A stretch of 64,000 nucleotides of DNA, taken from the NCBI GenBank assembly GCA_037127315.1, contig JBBBDQ010000443.1, forward strand, positions 1,429,001-1,493,000. Direction: 5' to 3'. The notes below the pieces were generated by a model, which saw only the letters and a program-made list of their open reading frames with translations, did not search any database and was not told the origin of the DNA. Below are positions 1 to 11,160 of this stretch, in pieces. How positions within the stretch are numbered: the stretch's first letter is position 1; every line of letters begins with the position of its first letter. Source of the DNA: Ascarosepion bandense (Eukaryota > Mollusca > Cephalopoda > Sepiida > Sepiidae). The position numbers and the translations under genes are program-made.

Positions 1-75
1 TCAATTCTGATTTTCAAAAATTTAAATGCAATGTTAATTGTAATCCTCTGTTTCTTTGAATTCTGTTCTTTTATT
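1..75 (+). repeat. LINE 3'-ORF fragment
   Basis: Short stretch resembling the LINE fragment at 20945-21005: a frame reading LQKFKC-like residues followed by a C/T-rich tail. It matches the end of LINE-A-type second ORFs. It is cut by the window edge, so the assignment is weak. Confidence 0.3.
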
Positions 76-293
76 GTTTTTTCTTCTCAGTTATATTTTT
101 GAAGTTTCATTGATTATAACTTGTTTGAGATGAAATAAGTAAAATATAACTTTAATGTATAGTTTTTAATATTTAAATTCAGGGGAGGCAATTCGTACAA
201 ATTATTTAATAAGTTAGCTCCCTTACACTGAAACATTTTCTTTGATAAATGTTTTTTTTCTCAATCAAATATAAAATTGGCATTCATAACAAT

Positions 294-620
294 TAATCGA
301 AAAAATCAGGTTATAGAAGGAGTGGTCCGATTTTAATCAAATTGGATACACTCATAGACAAAGACATAAGAAACGATATTCAGAAGTTTTGAGGTTGCAG
401 TTCTTACAATAGTGCAGAAAATTTGATATCGATACCAGGAAATCAAAATTTGACTTGCATCTATTCATTTTTCTTTCAGTCTACGGTTTTGCTTTAACTG
501 GAAACAACTATTACTTTTTAGTCTTTCATGCCAACATCTAAAGAGTCTGAGATCCAGGACCATGGATTATTAGTTTTAAAGCTTTCATTGCACCCAAGCA
601 ACGCCGGGCTATACTGCTAG
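294..620 (+). mobile_element. Helitron-like element H1, 5'-truncated
   Basis: Matches the inner and 3' part of the Helitron-like family. It ends with a CCAAGCAACGCCGGG hairpin region (first arm slightly mutated), then CTAG at 617-620, followed by T. The 5' TC end is missing. No protein is encoded. Helitrons are rolling-circle transposons that insert between A and T; short copies depend on a Rep-helicase made elsewhere. Confidence 0.75.
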
Positions 621-910
621 TATTAGTTCCAACTTTTACCTGGCATGTTGATACAAAATGTTGGGGTTTGACTTTGTTGAACCTTAATGCAAATAGAGTG
701 CCCAGAAGTCTGAGTATTTCTGAAAGCAGTTTTGTATTATCTTTGCACAGTTGTGTTTGCATTATTTTGATGAAACAAATCCTTACCACAAGGAGACATG
801 GCAAGAAGACAGAGGTTCAGATCATCTACAAGTTCTGTGTAAGCCAAGGATATGCAGACAGTGCAATAAATAGTGTACAGTGACTAAAATAAGCACCAAA
901 GACCAGATGT

Positions 911-1134
911 TATACAGAGTGGTCCAAAACTAGGGGGACAGTATAAAATTTAAAATATTGTGACACAAATACCAAAGTTATAACAAACACCATTGTAATC
1001 ATATAGGTGGAATAGGTTTGTGTATCGATTATATTATTACAATGGTGTTCATTTTAACTATGGTATTTGTGCTAAATTATTATAGATTTCATATTGTCCA
1101 CCTACTTTTGGACCACATTGTATAATAAATACCA
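911..1134. mobile_element. Hairpin MITE with TA ends (Tc1/mariner-like)
   Basis: Two imperfect inverted arms of roughly 90 bp (911-1003 and 1037-1134) pair over almost their whole length. The ends read TATACAGAGTGG and CCACATTGTATA, consistent with a TA target duplication. There is no coding capacity. The shape and the CAGxGTGGTCC terminus suggest a Tc1/mariner-derived MITE. Confidence 0.7.
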
Positions 1135-1179
1135 ATTAAAGTCTAATAACATTTAAGCCTAACAGATATTTCTTTAAAA

Positions 1180-1559
1180 CAGGGGTTCTCAAACTTTTTA
1201 GAATCCCGACCCACTATTTGTGACCAAAGCCTATGGTGACCCATTCAAATTCATTGGGCAAAAACATATGAAAAAATATAAAAATATTATTAATATGAAT
1301 AGGCGAAAATTGATTTGTTTTTTTATGATAATGAAGGATTCCACTGAGAGCATGACTGACCCTGATTTGTTAAACTTGTCAAAACAACGTACTGCTTGAT
1401 ACAACAGCTGCCTTGCAACAAAAGCTCAAGTCTTGAACTATTTCAACAGATAGTGTTTAATCAAAGCTAATGTGTAATTCCAGTATAACTTTTTACAACC
1501 CACTAATGTTCCACTCGTGATCCACCAGTGGGTCATGACCAATAGTTTGGAAAATGCTG
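1180..1559. mobile_element. hAT-like MITE
   Basis: The left end is CAGGGGTTCTCAAAC. The right end, read in reverse complement, is CAGCATTTTCCAAACTATTG. The flanks carry an 8-bp duplication, CTTTAAAA (1172-1179) and CTTTATAA (1560-1567), with one mismatch. CAG-start TIRs with TTCTCAAA and 8-bp duplications are the hAT signature. It is 380 bp long and non-coding. Confidence 0.8.
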
Positions 1560-1761
1560 CTTTATAATATTGAAATTTATCAGAAACAAAAAAAAAAATT
1601 AATTACTGTCACTGTGTTTTTAATAAATTATCCTTATTTTATCAAATATCAGACACTATCAGATAATGCAATATTAGACATTTCCAACTCCTAAATATAT
1701 TGCATCGTAATAGTATGTCTCATGACTGTGATATGGGGGTGGTGTAATTAATGAATATGTG

Positions 1762-1903
1762 TTTGGTGTAATGGATATTGACTTGGAATGAGAAATCAGA
1801 GAGCAGTGTTCAAATTCCAGCTGGGCTGAATTTACTGACACACAAATAAACTTGGGTAGGGTATGAATCCATCACTTTCCCTCCAGCAATGGGTTAAATA
1901 ATA
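1762..1903 (+). mobile_element. SINE-S, 5' fragment
   Basis: Diverged head of SINE-S: a GGTGTAATGG A-box-like stretch, then GTTCAAATTCC (B-box-like), then the segment with GGGTTAAATAATAG. The central and 3' domains are absent. Confidence 0.65.
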
Positions 1904-2544
1904 GAACTTTTATTTGGAAAAAACATTATCTCCACAAAATTCTTAATGTAATATTCCCCATCACAAAAAAACAAAAAAACAAAAACAAAGTGATTCTCCT
2001 GTCCAAAATACGTTTTGGCAAAAAAAAAAAAAAAAAAATAATAATAATAATAATACACACAACCAAAAAAAACAAAAAAAAACGTATGTCATATCTGACA
2101 AGACTGACTGGATTTTACTAGTGTTCCTTACAAATTTCAAAAGAATACAAGCCCTTGCCAGCTTGTATAACATCAAGTATATTTCCATAAATTTGTAAAG
2201 TCAATTCAAACTGAAATTTTTTCACTTGCTCATATCATCTTCGTCTTACATAGATTGTCAGGTGGCGTATAATGTAAAAAGCTCTTTTTCTATTTACTTA
2301 AAATACTATTCTTTTATACTATTGTTCACATAATACAAGGCCCAAGAGCCACTGAATGTTAGAGTATTACTCAATGGGATTATTGTAAACATATCTCAGT
2401 GAAACTTCCTCCTTACCAATGGAATTTGTAGGGAATGATGATGAGTTGACTCTATGTATGTGGCATGACAAGGGTGTAGCTTTGAAAGTTTGAAATGGTG
2501 GAATGTATCTTGTCTGAACACTTGCCAAGAAAATAGCAAGAGGC
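1904..2544. other. Unassigned AT-rich stretch
   Basis: No gene recognised. It holds A-rich runs and a short AAT repeat around 2018-2056. The minus-strand frame over it (1961-2188) is an artefact of poly-T. Confidence 0.5.
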
Positions 2545-4495
2545 TTGACACAATTTATCTGTGGGGAAAGGGGTTGTAGGGTGGTTGGACAGTGAGGATT
2601 ACTCTGCTCATAATGAGTATAAAAGCATTTTGAATGATGCTAAACTGTTGTTTGCTGAGAGAATGAGGCATAGCTACCTGCAAGTTCGGCTCCAAAGACT
2701 ATTGTCAGCTCTACAAACATGTGCTGAACAAGAGCAAATCCTCCATCCCACCCTTAACCAATAAATTTGTGGTCCCCATGGCATCTGTGGACAAGGCCCG
2801 AGTGCTTTGCCTGCAGATTCTCCTCCAACTCCACATTTGACTTTGGTGTATCTGCACCTGACTTCCCTCCTAGAACTGAGGATTAACTGAAAGATGTTTA
2901 CATAACCCCTCTCTGGTCAATAAGATAATTTAAAAACTCCCCCCCCCCCAAGTGAGCATTGGCAATGGAATCTCGGTCATTGTCTTGAAGAAATGTGCTC
3001 CTAAACTCTCCTCTGTCCCCACTTAACTATAATTACTGCCGGTTTCCTGTTTTCCTGCCTGCTGGAATTCCTCTTCCGTGGTTTCTGTATTTAAGAACCC
3101 AGGGGAACCCTTGGACCCCTCTAATTATCGCCCTATCAGCCTCCTACCAAATTTTCAGCAAAGTGTTTGTGGCTGTCATCAATACTGAAATAGTTCAACA
3201 TCTCACAACCTATAAAATATTCTCAGACAGACAGCATGGCTTCCGCTTTGCCAGGTCTACTGCTGATATGCTAATGACCTTCACTGAGTACATGTACCAG
3301 GCCTTTGATAAGTCAGGCTAAGCTTGAGCTGTTGCCCTGGATATCTCCAAAGCATTTGATAGGGTCAGGCACACTGGCCTTCTGTGCAAACTACAGGGCC
3401 ATGGTATCACTGGACATTTGCTAGATTTGATCCAGTCTTTCCTATCAAACTGTGTAATAAAGGTTGCCTTGACCAGCCAAAGATAACCTCACTGCTGATC
3501 TAGAGAAAGATCTCCACTCTGTGGTAGACTGGGGTAAGAAATGGTGAGTAATTTTCAGTGCTTCTAAAACAAAGCTGCTATCTGTCAACTACCACAGGCA
3601 GTCTCTCCTACTCCCCATCAGCATGGACCAAGCAAATCTCCCAGAAAGGTATCACACTGGCCTCCTCAGCCTCACCTCTTTTCTGACCTCAAGTGGAACC
3701 ATTACCTGGAATCAATAGCTAAATTCACTGTTAGGAAGGTTGGGTCATTGTGTTGGAACAGGAAGTTTTTCCTGCCTAAGTCCATCTTGCACATCTACAA
3801 ATCAACCATCCAACTGTACATCGAATACTGTTGTCATATCTAGTCGAGGGCCCCTGCTATTCATCTCAGGGTTCTCTACAGGCTCCAAAGGAGAATCTGT
3901 GATGTGATTAGTCCTGACCTGGCATCTTGACTCCAGCCACTTTCTCACCGATGGGATGTAACTTCCCTCTGTCTCTTCTACAAATATTTTCATGGCTTCT
4001 GCTCTGATGAGCTTTACTCACTGATGCCCCTCCACAAGAATTTACTCAAGCAACCAGACTGGCAACAAGGTCCCACCCTTTTACAGTTAAATAACCCAAA
4101 TGCAGCTATCACTTCTACTCCATCAGCTTCTTTTCTTGCACTTCCCACCTGTGGAACTCCCTTCTGTATACTTGCTTCATTGATGGCTACAATCTCTAAG
4201 AATTTAAATGCAATGTGAATTTCCATCTCTTATCCACTTGACCTTCCTCAACATTTGCTCATCGCCATGTGTATCATGTTCTTTTTCTTTCTGACTCTAC
4301 CTCTGCAACTCTCTTCACACCAGTATTCCCATCCTTCTCTGGCCTTTTCTATGACACCCCTTGTAACCAGTTTTTCTTTCTCCTTGCTCTCCTCCTGTTT
4401 AAACTTTTACACTTCTCTTATGTAGCCCCCTGTACACCAGTGGCAGTACTGCTTTGCTTGGGGTGAAATGATTAAAATATATATATATAGCAGCA
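2545..4495 (+). pseudogene. LINE-A (CR1/jockey-like) reverse-transcriptase pseudogene
   Basis: 5'-truncated copy of a non-LTR retrotransposon ORF2, broken by frameshifts and stops. From 2561 one frame reads a region upstream of RT (FAERMRHSYLQVRLQR). RT blocks follow: NYRPISLLP-like residues near 3120, SDRQHGFRFARSTADML near 3226, and DISKAFDRV near 3338. The sequence then jumps near 3470 from the SFLSNCVIKV block to TADLEKDLHSVVDWGKKW, so the segment that should carry the YADD catalytic box is deleted. The C-terminal part runs to about 4215, including the MPPLHKNLLKQ region. The 3' end reads TAGCCCCCTGTACACCAG, then TTGCTTGGGGTGAAATGATT and an A/T tail. Family members reverse-transcribe and insert their own RNA; this copy cannot. 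Clade assignment is from motif memory. Confidence 0.85.
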
Positions 4496-4516
4496 ATACA
4501 CCATTTTTATGTCTGA

Positions 4517-5030
4517 CTAGCAGTATAGCCCGGCATTGTTCGGGTGTAATGAAAGTTTTAAAACTAATCCATGGTCCTGGAGCTCAAACTCAGCCTAAAG
4601 AATATTTGTGTGATGTTTGGTGAGAATCAGGTAAAAATTGTGTATTTGTATAAAGGACATACAGATGGATAACCGGACACAAAACATCTTGCTCTTTATA
4701 TATATATATTATCGATTTTCTGCACTATTGTAAGAACTGCAACTTTGAAACTTCTGAATATCGTTTCTTATGTCTTTGTCTATGAGTGTATCAAATTTGA
4801 TTAAAATCGGACCACTCCTTCTATAACACAATTTTTTCGATTATCGATTTTCAATATTTATCGGGGGTATCTCGACACAAAACCTAACTAAGAACACTCA
4901 CAGACGCTTATAGTACAACTGTGTAAATTTTCAAGAAAATCGGTTCAGCCATTTTGGAGTCTATAAGTAATGGACACACACACACAGACACAGACACACA
5001 GACAAAGTTCCATTTATAAATAAGTTTAGA
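4517..5030 (-). mobile_element. Helitron-like element H2, full ends
   Basis: Both termini are present: CTAG at 4517-4520 (preceded by A) and AAGTTTAGA ending at 5030 (followed by T). In element orientation this is A|TC...CTAG|T. A CCCG/CGGG-type hairpin lies 8 nt inside the CTAG end, here mutated to CCCGGCATTGTTCGGG. A CA repeat lies inside the TC end and a TA repeat in the middle. It is 514 bp long and non-coding. Confidence 0.85.
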
Positions 5031-5462
5031 TCTGACTCTTGTAAAGACTGCATTAAGCAGGAGTCTAATGTATCCCTTTAATCAAAAATATTTATTAAAA
5101 GTAAAGCTTTCTAAAATATGACAGCATTTTAACAATGGCTACTTTATCCCTGATTTAAAACATCAATTGAATATAAGCAAAATTATTGATTAAATTATGA
5201 AAGTAAAAATATAAGTATAACTTGCTTCCAAGAGATTGAATAATTATTGAATGAAATCACTTTGGTTTCAATCAATAAGTCAATAAGAGAGGCTTGGTTA
5301 CAGTGTTGCCATGGCAGTAGCTGAAAAGTCTTGTGCATCAAATATATTCAAGGAAGAATGATTTTTCTATTAACTCTTTCAATGACTCTCCTGTACCATT
5401 ACATGATAGAGAACTCCTCAAGACGACCAGCCCTATACATACATGCATAAGATACAAGTTAT
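5031..5462. other. Unassigned AT-rich stretch
   Basis: I see no gene and no family shared with the rest of the window. Confidence 0.4.
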
Positions 5463-5507
5463 TCTTTGTTCAGATAATATATATATATATATATATTATC
5501 TGAACAA

Positions 5508-5545
<38 letters not shown>
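5463..5545. repeat. Palindrome and TA microsatellite
   Basis: Positions 5463-5510 form a perfect palindrome: TCTTTGTTCAGATAA on the left is mirrored as TTATCTGAACAAAGA on the right around a TA run. A longer TA run follows to about 5544. The small plus-strand frame here is a microsatellite artefact. Confidence 0.8.
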
Positions 5546-5546
<1 letters not shown>

Positions 5547-5700
5547 GGAATCTTTTTTATCTGACATTACTTATATTGAAGGCCTACTCAAGAAAAATTG
5601 TGTTTCTGATAGCAGCTCAAATACATTTACCTGCTAGGGGTAGAGCAATCTAAAGTCTCCCTTTCTCTGTCGTGTGTCAATAGCTTGGGGGTAGAACATC

Positions 5701-5903
5701 AGTCAGTCAGTCAGTTAAGTGCCATACGTGATACACGTTTGGGCAATCATGTCTCGAAAGACATGACTGACTGGGCAGAAGATTATCCCGCAGTAGGTTG
5801 CCATTGCTTTCTGTGGTAGACTAGTTGCCAGCCAAGGCTATAGAACCCAATCTGTCCTGTTATTTAACCCATGACTGGAGAGAAGAGATGGATTAATACC
5901 TTT
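5701..5903 (-). mobile_element. SINE-S, head missing
   Basis: Carries the 3' end (CAGTCAGTCAGTTAAGTGCC on this strand), the hairpin ATGTCTCGAAAGACAT and the central block with GCAGTAGGTTGCC. It stops at the ATTAATACCTTT block, so the tRNA-like head is lost. It abuts the ribozyme-derived hairpin at 5914. Confidence 0.8.
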
Positions 5904-5913
5904 GTGCTTGTCT

Positions 5914-5963
5914 GGAAGCAGCCTAGCTGTACTGATGAGCTGTGATACAGCTAGACTGCTTCC
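5914..5963. other. Hairpin with an inverted hammerhead core
   Basis: Inverted arms of 18 bp with one mismatch (5914-5931 and 5946-5963) enclose CTGATGAGCTGTGA. The inner segment is the hammerhead core plus stem II found at 43765-43784 and 59683-59702, but inverted relative to the downstream sequence (CCAGCCAGGATTGAAACTTG) that it shares with those elements. GAAA is not adjacent, so this copy should not cleave. Confidence 0.6.
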
Positions 5964-5994
5964 AGCCAGGATTGAAACTTGATTGATTTGACAC

Positions 5995-6172
5995 GTAACT
6001 AAATGGTCATGAATCTAGAGTTTATTTCGGTAGTTGTAAAAATCCAAACTGATTCATCAGACCCAAAAAACGAAAAAAAAAACAAAACTATATCTGATAA
6101 AGGAATTTTTTTATTTTTAGGTATGTTGAAGCAGCTTGTATTTTTACAACTTCTGAAATAAATTCTGAATTT
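5995..6172. repeat. Degenerate inverted pair, ribozyme-like
   Basis: Two related segments face each other: about 6000-6065 read on minus and 6113-6172 read on plus. Both contain an ATTTTTACAACT block followed by GAAATAAA. The minus copy also holds CTGATGA. This resembles the ribozyme palindromes at 36.2 and 44.1 kb but is badly decayed. Confidence 0.35.
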
Positions 6173-6196
6173 ATATCCATTTAATTATATGTTGAG

Positions 6197-6199
6197 TTT

Positions 6200-6265
<66 letters not shown>

Positions 6266-6424
6266 GTGGCTGGGGATATTAGATAGCTTATTCATATTAT
6301 GATGTCATCAATATCCTGTTACTCCTTGAAGTCATATGGACTTTACCTTAGTTTCCATGAACCTATTATGAATTCCACAAGAACATAAAAATTCCATGAA
6401 CAATATTCAATAACAAAAAATTCT
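6197..6424. repeat. CT/TA microsatellite and unassigned flank
   Basis: A CT run followed by a TA run occupies about 6204-6262. The remainder, to 6424, shows nothing recognisable. Confidence 0.7.
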
Positions 6425-7040
6425 TGTGTGTCCTGTCTGTTCAGGATGTGAATGATCATGGCTTTCTACAACTTTCTATACTTTGTAGATTTTAGTAATG
6501 TTTTTTTTTTTAAATGCCACTCCTTCTTGTGGTTCATTCATATAAGTTCATCAGGTACGTGGCACATTGATGCCACTTTCTCTTTTGTCTTTGATATGTC
6601 CTTATGAGTATCAAATTTTCGAAGCTGCCCTTCCTCATTATATCTCCGGAATTTCAATTACCTCTTTGTGATTCTAATATAAGTTTCCATTTTGCTTCTC
6701 TTTTCCTTAAAGCTTCCTTGTTTCTGATTTACTCCATTCATGGTATTCTCAATATCCTTCTGTAGAACCATATCTATGTTGCTTCCAGTCTTGGAGGAGT
6801 AATTTGTTTCTTATTCATTTCAATAGAGGAAGATTGATACTGTAGAGCAGTTCGACACTCATTTCTTTGTTTTCAACAAAGTTTTCCTGGTTCTTAATAC
6901 CTTGCTTAGTTTCTGGAAACCATCTTTCCGTAATGTACAAAATTAGATATTATGAAACAGTTCAATACTCTTTTCTTTGTTTCAAAATTTTCCTGTTTCT
7001 TAATACCTTGTTTTGTTTTTAGAATGCACTTTCCTTTTCG
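6425..7040 (-). pseudogene. LINE-B (RTE-like) 3' fragment, strongly decayed
   Basis: Begins on this strand with TGTCCTGTCTGTTCAGGAT, the ORF end of LINE-B (compare 9576-9600 in reverse). It continues through the C-terminal RT region. The segment around 6855-6905 is repeated in diverged form at about 6950-7025, so the copy has an internal partial duplication. No frame remains open. Confidence 0.65.
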
Positions 7041-7174
7041 AAATTTACCTTTAGATTTTGTGGTCACACTCTTCATTTTCTATTAAAACACTTGTTTGAT
7101 TCTGAAGAAAAAGGAAAAACTTTTGATAAGATTGGAATATACAAGTGTTGGCTGATATTTAATCACTAACAATG

Positions 7175-7596
7175 TGTTGTATCCCGGGAGGGGATAAACA
7201 GAGAAAGAATAGTGCAAGAAATAACTCTTAACACTGAGGATATATAAATAGAGATTTATTATACCTCAGTACAATAAACCAAATACAAGTACACCCAACA
7301 AACAGTTAACACGAATAACAATTAGGAAGGCAATGTCTCTATATAGAATGTATGCGTCAGTCTTGAGAAGAAGGCTTCCGTCTAGTGAACTCTAACTCTT
7401 GTCTAAGGCCGATGGCTCTCGACTCTCATATAATGACGAATAATCTCGATCACTCTCGTGTAATGACAAAGACTCTCATATAGTCACAAACACACTCGAT
7501 CTCTCTCGAGCGCTCTCTGTAGTTCGTTCCCATCTAGGTCTTTTATAACCCGGGCCATACCCATTCCTGGGTAGGACAGGATATTCTTCCACAACA
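7175..7596 (-). mobile_element. Solo LTR
   Basis: Starts TGTTGT and ends ACAACA, the TG...CA pattern of LTRs. The flanks are CAATG and CAATA, a 5-bp duplication with one mismatch. Read on minus it has a TATA box (TTATAAAAGACC, near 7538-7549) and a downstream AATAAA near 7255, the order expected for U3-R. Internal AGTCTTTGTC-like motifs repeat. No internal retrotransposon region adjoins, so it is a solo LTR, probably Ty3/gypsy-like. Confidence 0.75.
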
Positions 7597-7810
7597 CAAT
7601 ATCAAACATGACAGCCAGGCTGTTAATTTTAATTAATTAATTTAATTAATTTTAAAACGAATAGTCAAGGAAAGAACAGCAAATAAGAAGAGGAATATTT
7701 TCTTTTTTGGAGTTTTTTGAAAATTACATGCATTGTTATTTCATACCATTCCCTTAAATCATTCTGATGTCAATTCTTTGAATTTCTGATATTGTAACTT
7801 TTATTTTCAG

Positions 7811-7964
7811 ATGGCTGGTATTTATTTCAAGGGATTTTCAAGATGAGACGAGTTTTCTCTAAAATTGGAGAATACAATTATTTTTGTCGAGGTAAAGTAG
7901 CCGAAATGTTAACGGTGGAAAATGCAGATGTGGAGTACAATGAGTACAAAATTATTTTTAAGTG
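7811..7964 (+). other. Possible short coding exon (weak)
   Basis: A pyrimidine-rich tract and TTTTATTTTCAG precede 7811. The frame then reads DGWYLFQGIFKMRRVFSKIG and onward to a TGA at 7962-7964. A donor-like GAG|GTAAAG lies within it near 7890. No homology is recognised, and about 50 open codons can occur by chance here. Confidence 0.15.
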
Positions 7965-8508
7965 ACTTTATCAATGCGATTCTAGTCAAAATATATGTCA
8001 ATGGGTTTTGCAAAATGCAGCCTTGACAATGTGTACTGGACTACCAGGACAGTTGATAAGAGCAGGCAGACAATAAGAAGGAGTGTGATTTTCTCCCCTT
8101 CTATTGTAAGTTGAAATGGTTAAATGTAATTGCTTTCATTTTGAGCTGGTAAGAGTTATACAGTGAGGGAAATGGAAACTTTATACACCTCTTTCCCACC
8201 CTGGTCTGGATGTCTGTTTAACAAAATCAGAATGCAAGACAAAATTAATAAGTCAGGCACCGGATCTTGGGATGGCAGGTTGGAAAGAGATTTTAAAGGT
8301 GAACAGACTGAAACTGACCTGCTGCTGCTAGAAACAAGACGGGAGAGAGAGAGAGAGAGAGAGAGATATTGGAAATTCAACCAACTGGAAGTTGAATAAA
8401 CCATCATTCCATAGAAATAATACAACATGAATATTATCATGCTACTGAAATACTAGCGAACTGATATTTTTTTGTCACTTATTTTGACTTGCTTGTAATC
8501 TTGTAGTT

Positions 8509-8544
<36 letters not shown>

Positions 8545-8708
8545 CATTGCAGTCTTAAATTTGGTTTTCATTATATACCAATCTCTCACATGTCTGGACG
8601 AGCCTCGTCAAGTGGTAATAGGCGGTCCTGCTTTGGCTAATCCGAGATCAACAACACAGTGTGAGCAGAATCAGCTATAGGTCAGAAAAGTTGACTGGAT
8701 GCAGCCAG
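7965..8708. other. Unassigned stretch with microsatellites
   Basis: No gene recognised. A GA run lies at about 8341-8367 and a TA run at 8513-8539. The small frames at 8156-8440 on both strands cross the GA run and are not convincing. Confidence 0.4.
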
Positions 8709-8910
8709 GAAGCATTGTCATTATTATTAATTTTTGACTCGTCTTTCTTTCATCTTATTTCTCTTGCTTGTTTCCACCTAGTAGTAATAAGACGTAATAG
8801 TCTTAAGTTGTTTGAATTTCTTTGATGAAGCATTGTCATTATTATTAATTTTTGACTCGTCTTTCTTTCATCTTATTTCTTTTGCTTGTATCCACCTAGT
8901 AAAAATAAGA
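8709..8910. repeat. 118-bp tandem duplication
   Basis: Unit 8709-8826 starts GAAGCATTGTCATTATTATT and is repeated from 8827. The second copy is interrupted at about 8910 by LINE-B and resumes after it at about 9622 (TAATGACGTAATAGTCTTA). Confidence 0.8.
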
Positions 8911-9624
8911 AAAGGACTACTAATAAACTGTAAGAAAACTGAATGCATGGTCATCAGCAAAAAGAGCAACCAAAAATGCCAAATACAGGTGGGGAATACT
9001 AGAATCAAGCAAGTACAAAAATTTAAATACCTAGGAAGTGTTCTAACAGGAGATGGAACGTGCGACACAGAGATCCAAAGGCAAATTTGCATGGTGAAGG
9101 ACATGTTCCAGAAGCTGAGTAAAGTGCTAAGACACAGGAAAATTTCACTAGAAACAAAAAAGAGAGTGCTAGATTGCTATGTGATGTCAGTTCTTCAATA
9201 CGGCAATCAATGCTGGACAATATCATCGAAGATGAGGAAAAAACTTGAAGCAGCGGAAATGTGGTTCTACATAAGGATGCTGCAGATATTATGAGCCGAG
9301 CATGCAAGCAACGATGAGGTGTTGGAAAGAATGGCAACCAAAAGAAAATTAATACTGAGCATCAGAAAGAGACAACTGAAGTTCTTGGGACATGCAATAA
9401 GGAAGGAGAGCTTGGAGAACCTGATACTGACTGGCCAGATAGAAGGAAAAAGAGAGAGGAAGGCAGCGGATAACATATATGAGGGGCCTGATCAGGTGGA
9501 TGACGGAATGGGGGCTGCGAGGTGTAACAGGAGAAAGCATGAGCCACCAGAGATAGGGAGACGTGGAAGACCATGATCGCCTATGTCCTGAAAGGACAGA
9601 GTACATAGGAGAAGAAGAAGTAAT
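8911..9624 (+). pseudogene. LINE-B (RTE-like) ORF2 C-terminal fragment
   Basis: The frame from 8920 reads the region after the RT active site: KKTECMVISKKS, then KFKYLGSVLTGDG, SLETKKRVLDCYVMSVLQYG, and EAAEMWFYIRML. A TGA near 9292 breaks it; the remainder (KRQLKFLGHAIRKESLENL) continues from 9319 in another frame. It ends at a GAAGAAGAAG tail at 9612-9622, like the simple-repeat tail of RTE-type elements. RT catalytic blocks are absent because of 5' truncation. Confidence 0.85.
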
Positions 9625-9841
9625 GACGTAATAGTCTTATGTTTGAATTTCTTTGACGACATTATTTTTAAGCCTTTGTTTTCCAGCTTTACGTTCTTTT
9701 TTTCTGCAATCTTTGTCTTTGTCCTTTCTGTTAAGTATTGTCAACTAGAAATAATAAACTTAGATATTTGTGAAATTCATCAAATATTTTTCAGCTTAAT
9801 CTTTTTCTTTTATTATGGTTATAAAATTTTATTTAAAATGT

Positions 9842-10146
9842 TGTGACTGTTGTCCAAATCTTTGTTGCCATATTCATGATGTTTCGCCTTTTTTACTCAC
9901 TGACCTTCTTTAGGTGATTGGAATTTTGAACTAAAGCCTTTAGTTTATTCACTGGTGTAGATTGTTCATGTTTCATGAGTCATGCCACTTTGAGATGCTT
10001 GTTATCTTGATTTTACTTCAGTTCTCTTAACTTTTTGTTCATCTCTTCTATAGCCAGTAAAGAGTTTAATTCAAAATTCCTATCACCTGAAGAAGGTTGA
10101 AGCATACAATGATTGAAACATTGTGAATATGGCAACAGCCATGAGA
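9842..10146. mobile_element. Foldback element, both arms present
   Basis: The left arm (about 9845-9960) and right arm (about 10050-10140) are inverted copies. Each carries CACCTRAAGAAGG, then GAAACAT and ATATGGCAAC, read inward to outward. It belongs to the long-inverted-repeat family also at 21935, 26985, 35320, 41095, 59970 and 61095. It is non-coding. Confidence 0.7.
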
Positions 10147-10655
10147 AATGAACAATGTAAATGATTACAATGCCTCATCTCAGAAATATCAAATATCAAA
10201 TTTCCTTTTTCAAAACTGTAAATATGATTTCTCTCTTCATACAAAGACATGATATTTAATTTGGAATTGTAAAGATCTTGTATAGAATTTTCTTGTGTTT
10301 GTTAGCTAAAATTCATTAAACGAATATTGTTATTCAGAATTTAGTTTTATAAAAGTAATTCAGTTTGTTACATGAATAGGTTGAAATGCATTAGATTGGT
10401 AAAATTTATAGGGGGATAAAGATGTCTTTGGTAACATCCGCGGTTCAATTACTCATTCAAGAAGTAAGATTGGTAAGGCTTCTTTGTAGTTTTTTTTTTT
10501 CACTTATTTGGGAAAAACATGGTCAGAAAGTACTTCAAAGAGAATCTTGTTTTTTCTAAAACTGATTTTATATTTTTTTTGATATTTTAGATCAATATTC
10601 AGTGACATGTTAGAAGTTGAACTTCAGGTCATGTACACACACACACACAGAGGCT

Positions 10656-10697
<42 letters not shown>

Positions 10698-11160
10698 TAT
10701 ATGCACGTATCTACATTCATGTCTCACCCACATTTTCTCTCTCTGTAGAAATGTATGTTTAGATTTTGCAAAGTCGATTAGGTTGAGAATGTTTCAGTAC
10801 AACCTTGTGTGTGTGTGTGTATGGCACGCAGTAAGTGCTGATGGTAATGAAACAGTGTGTGAGCACAAGCACATGTTTGTATGTGCGAGCAGTTGTGTTT
10901 GTATATATGTGTGTGTGAGAACACGTGTTTTTTATATATATATGTATAGTTGTGTGTGTGAGTACATATTTATGCTTGTGTGTGTAAATATGTTTATGTA
11001 TATGTGTGAGAGCACAAGAGCACATGTTTATGTATGTTTAGCATGAGAGCTAGTGTGTGTGTGTGAGAGAGAGAGCATGAGAATACATATGTTTATATGT
11101 GACAACACATGTATGTCTGCATAAAGACAAAAAATGTTTGACTCGTGTGTGTGTGTGTGG
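10147..11160. repeat. CA/TG-rich low-complexity region
   Basis: 10147-10630 shows nothing recognisable. CA repeats occupy 10636-10694. A cryptic TG/GTAT-rich stretch runs from about 10805 to 11155. Frames on both strands at 10759-11046 are simple-sequence artefacts. Confidence 0.7.

Noticed and set aside
10759..11046. His/Thr- and Val/Cys-rich frames
   Set aside because: Simple CA/TG-rich DNA read on both strands.
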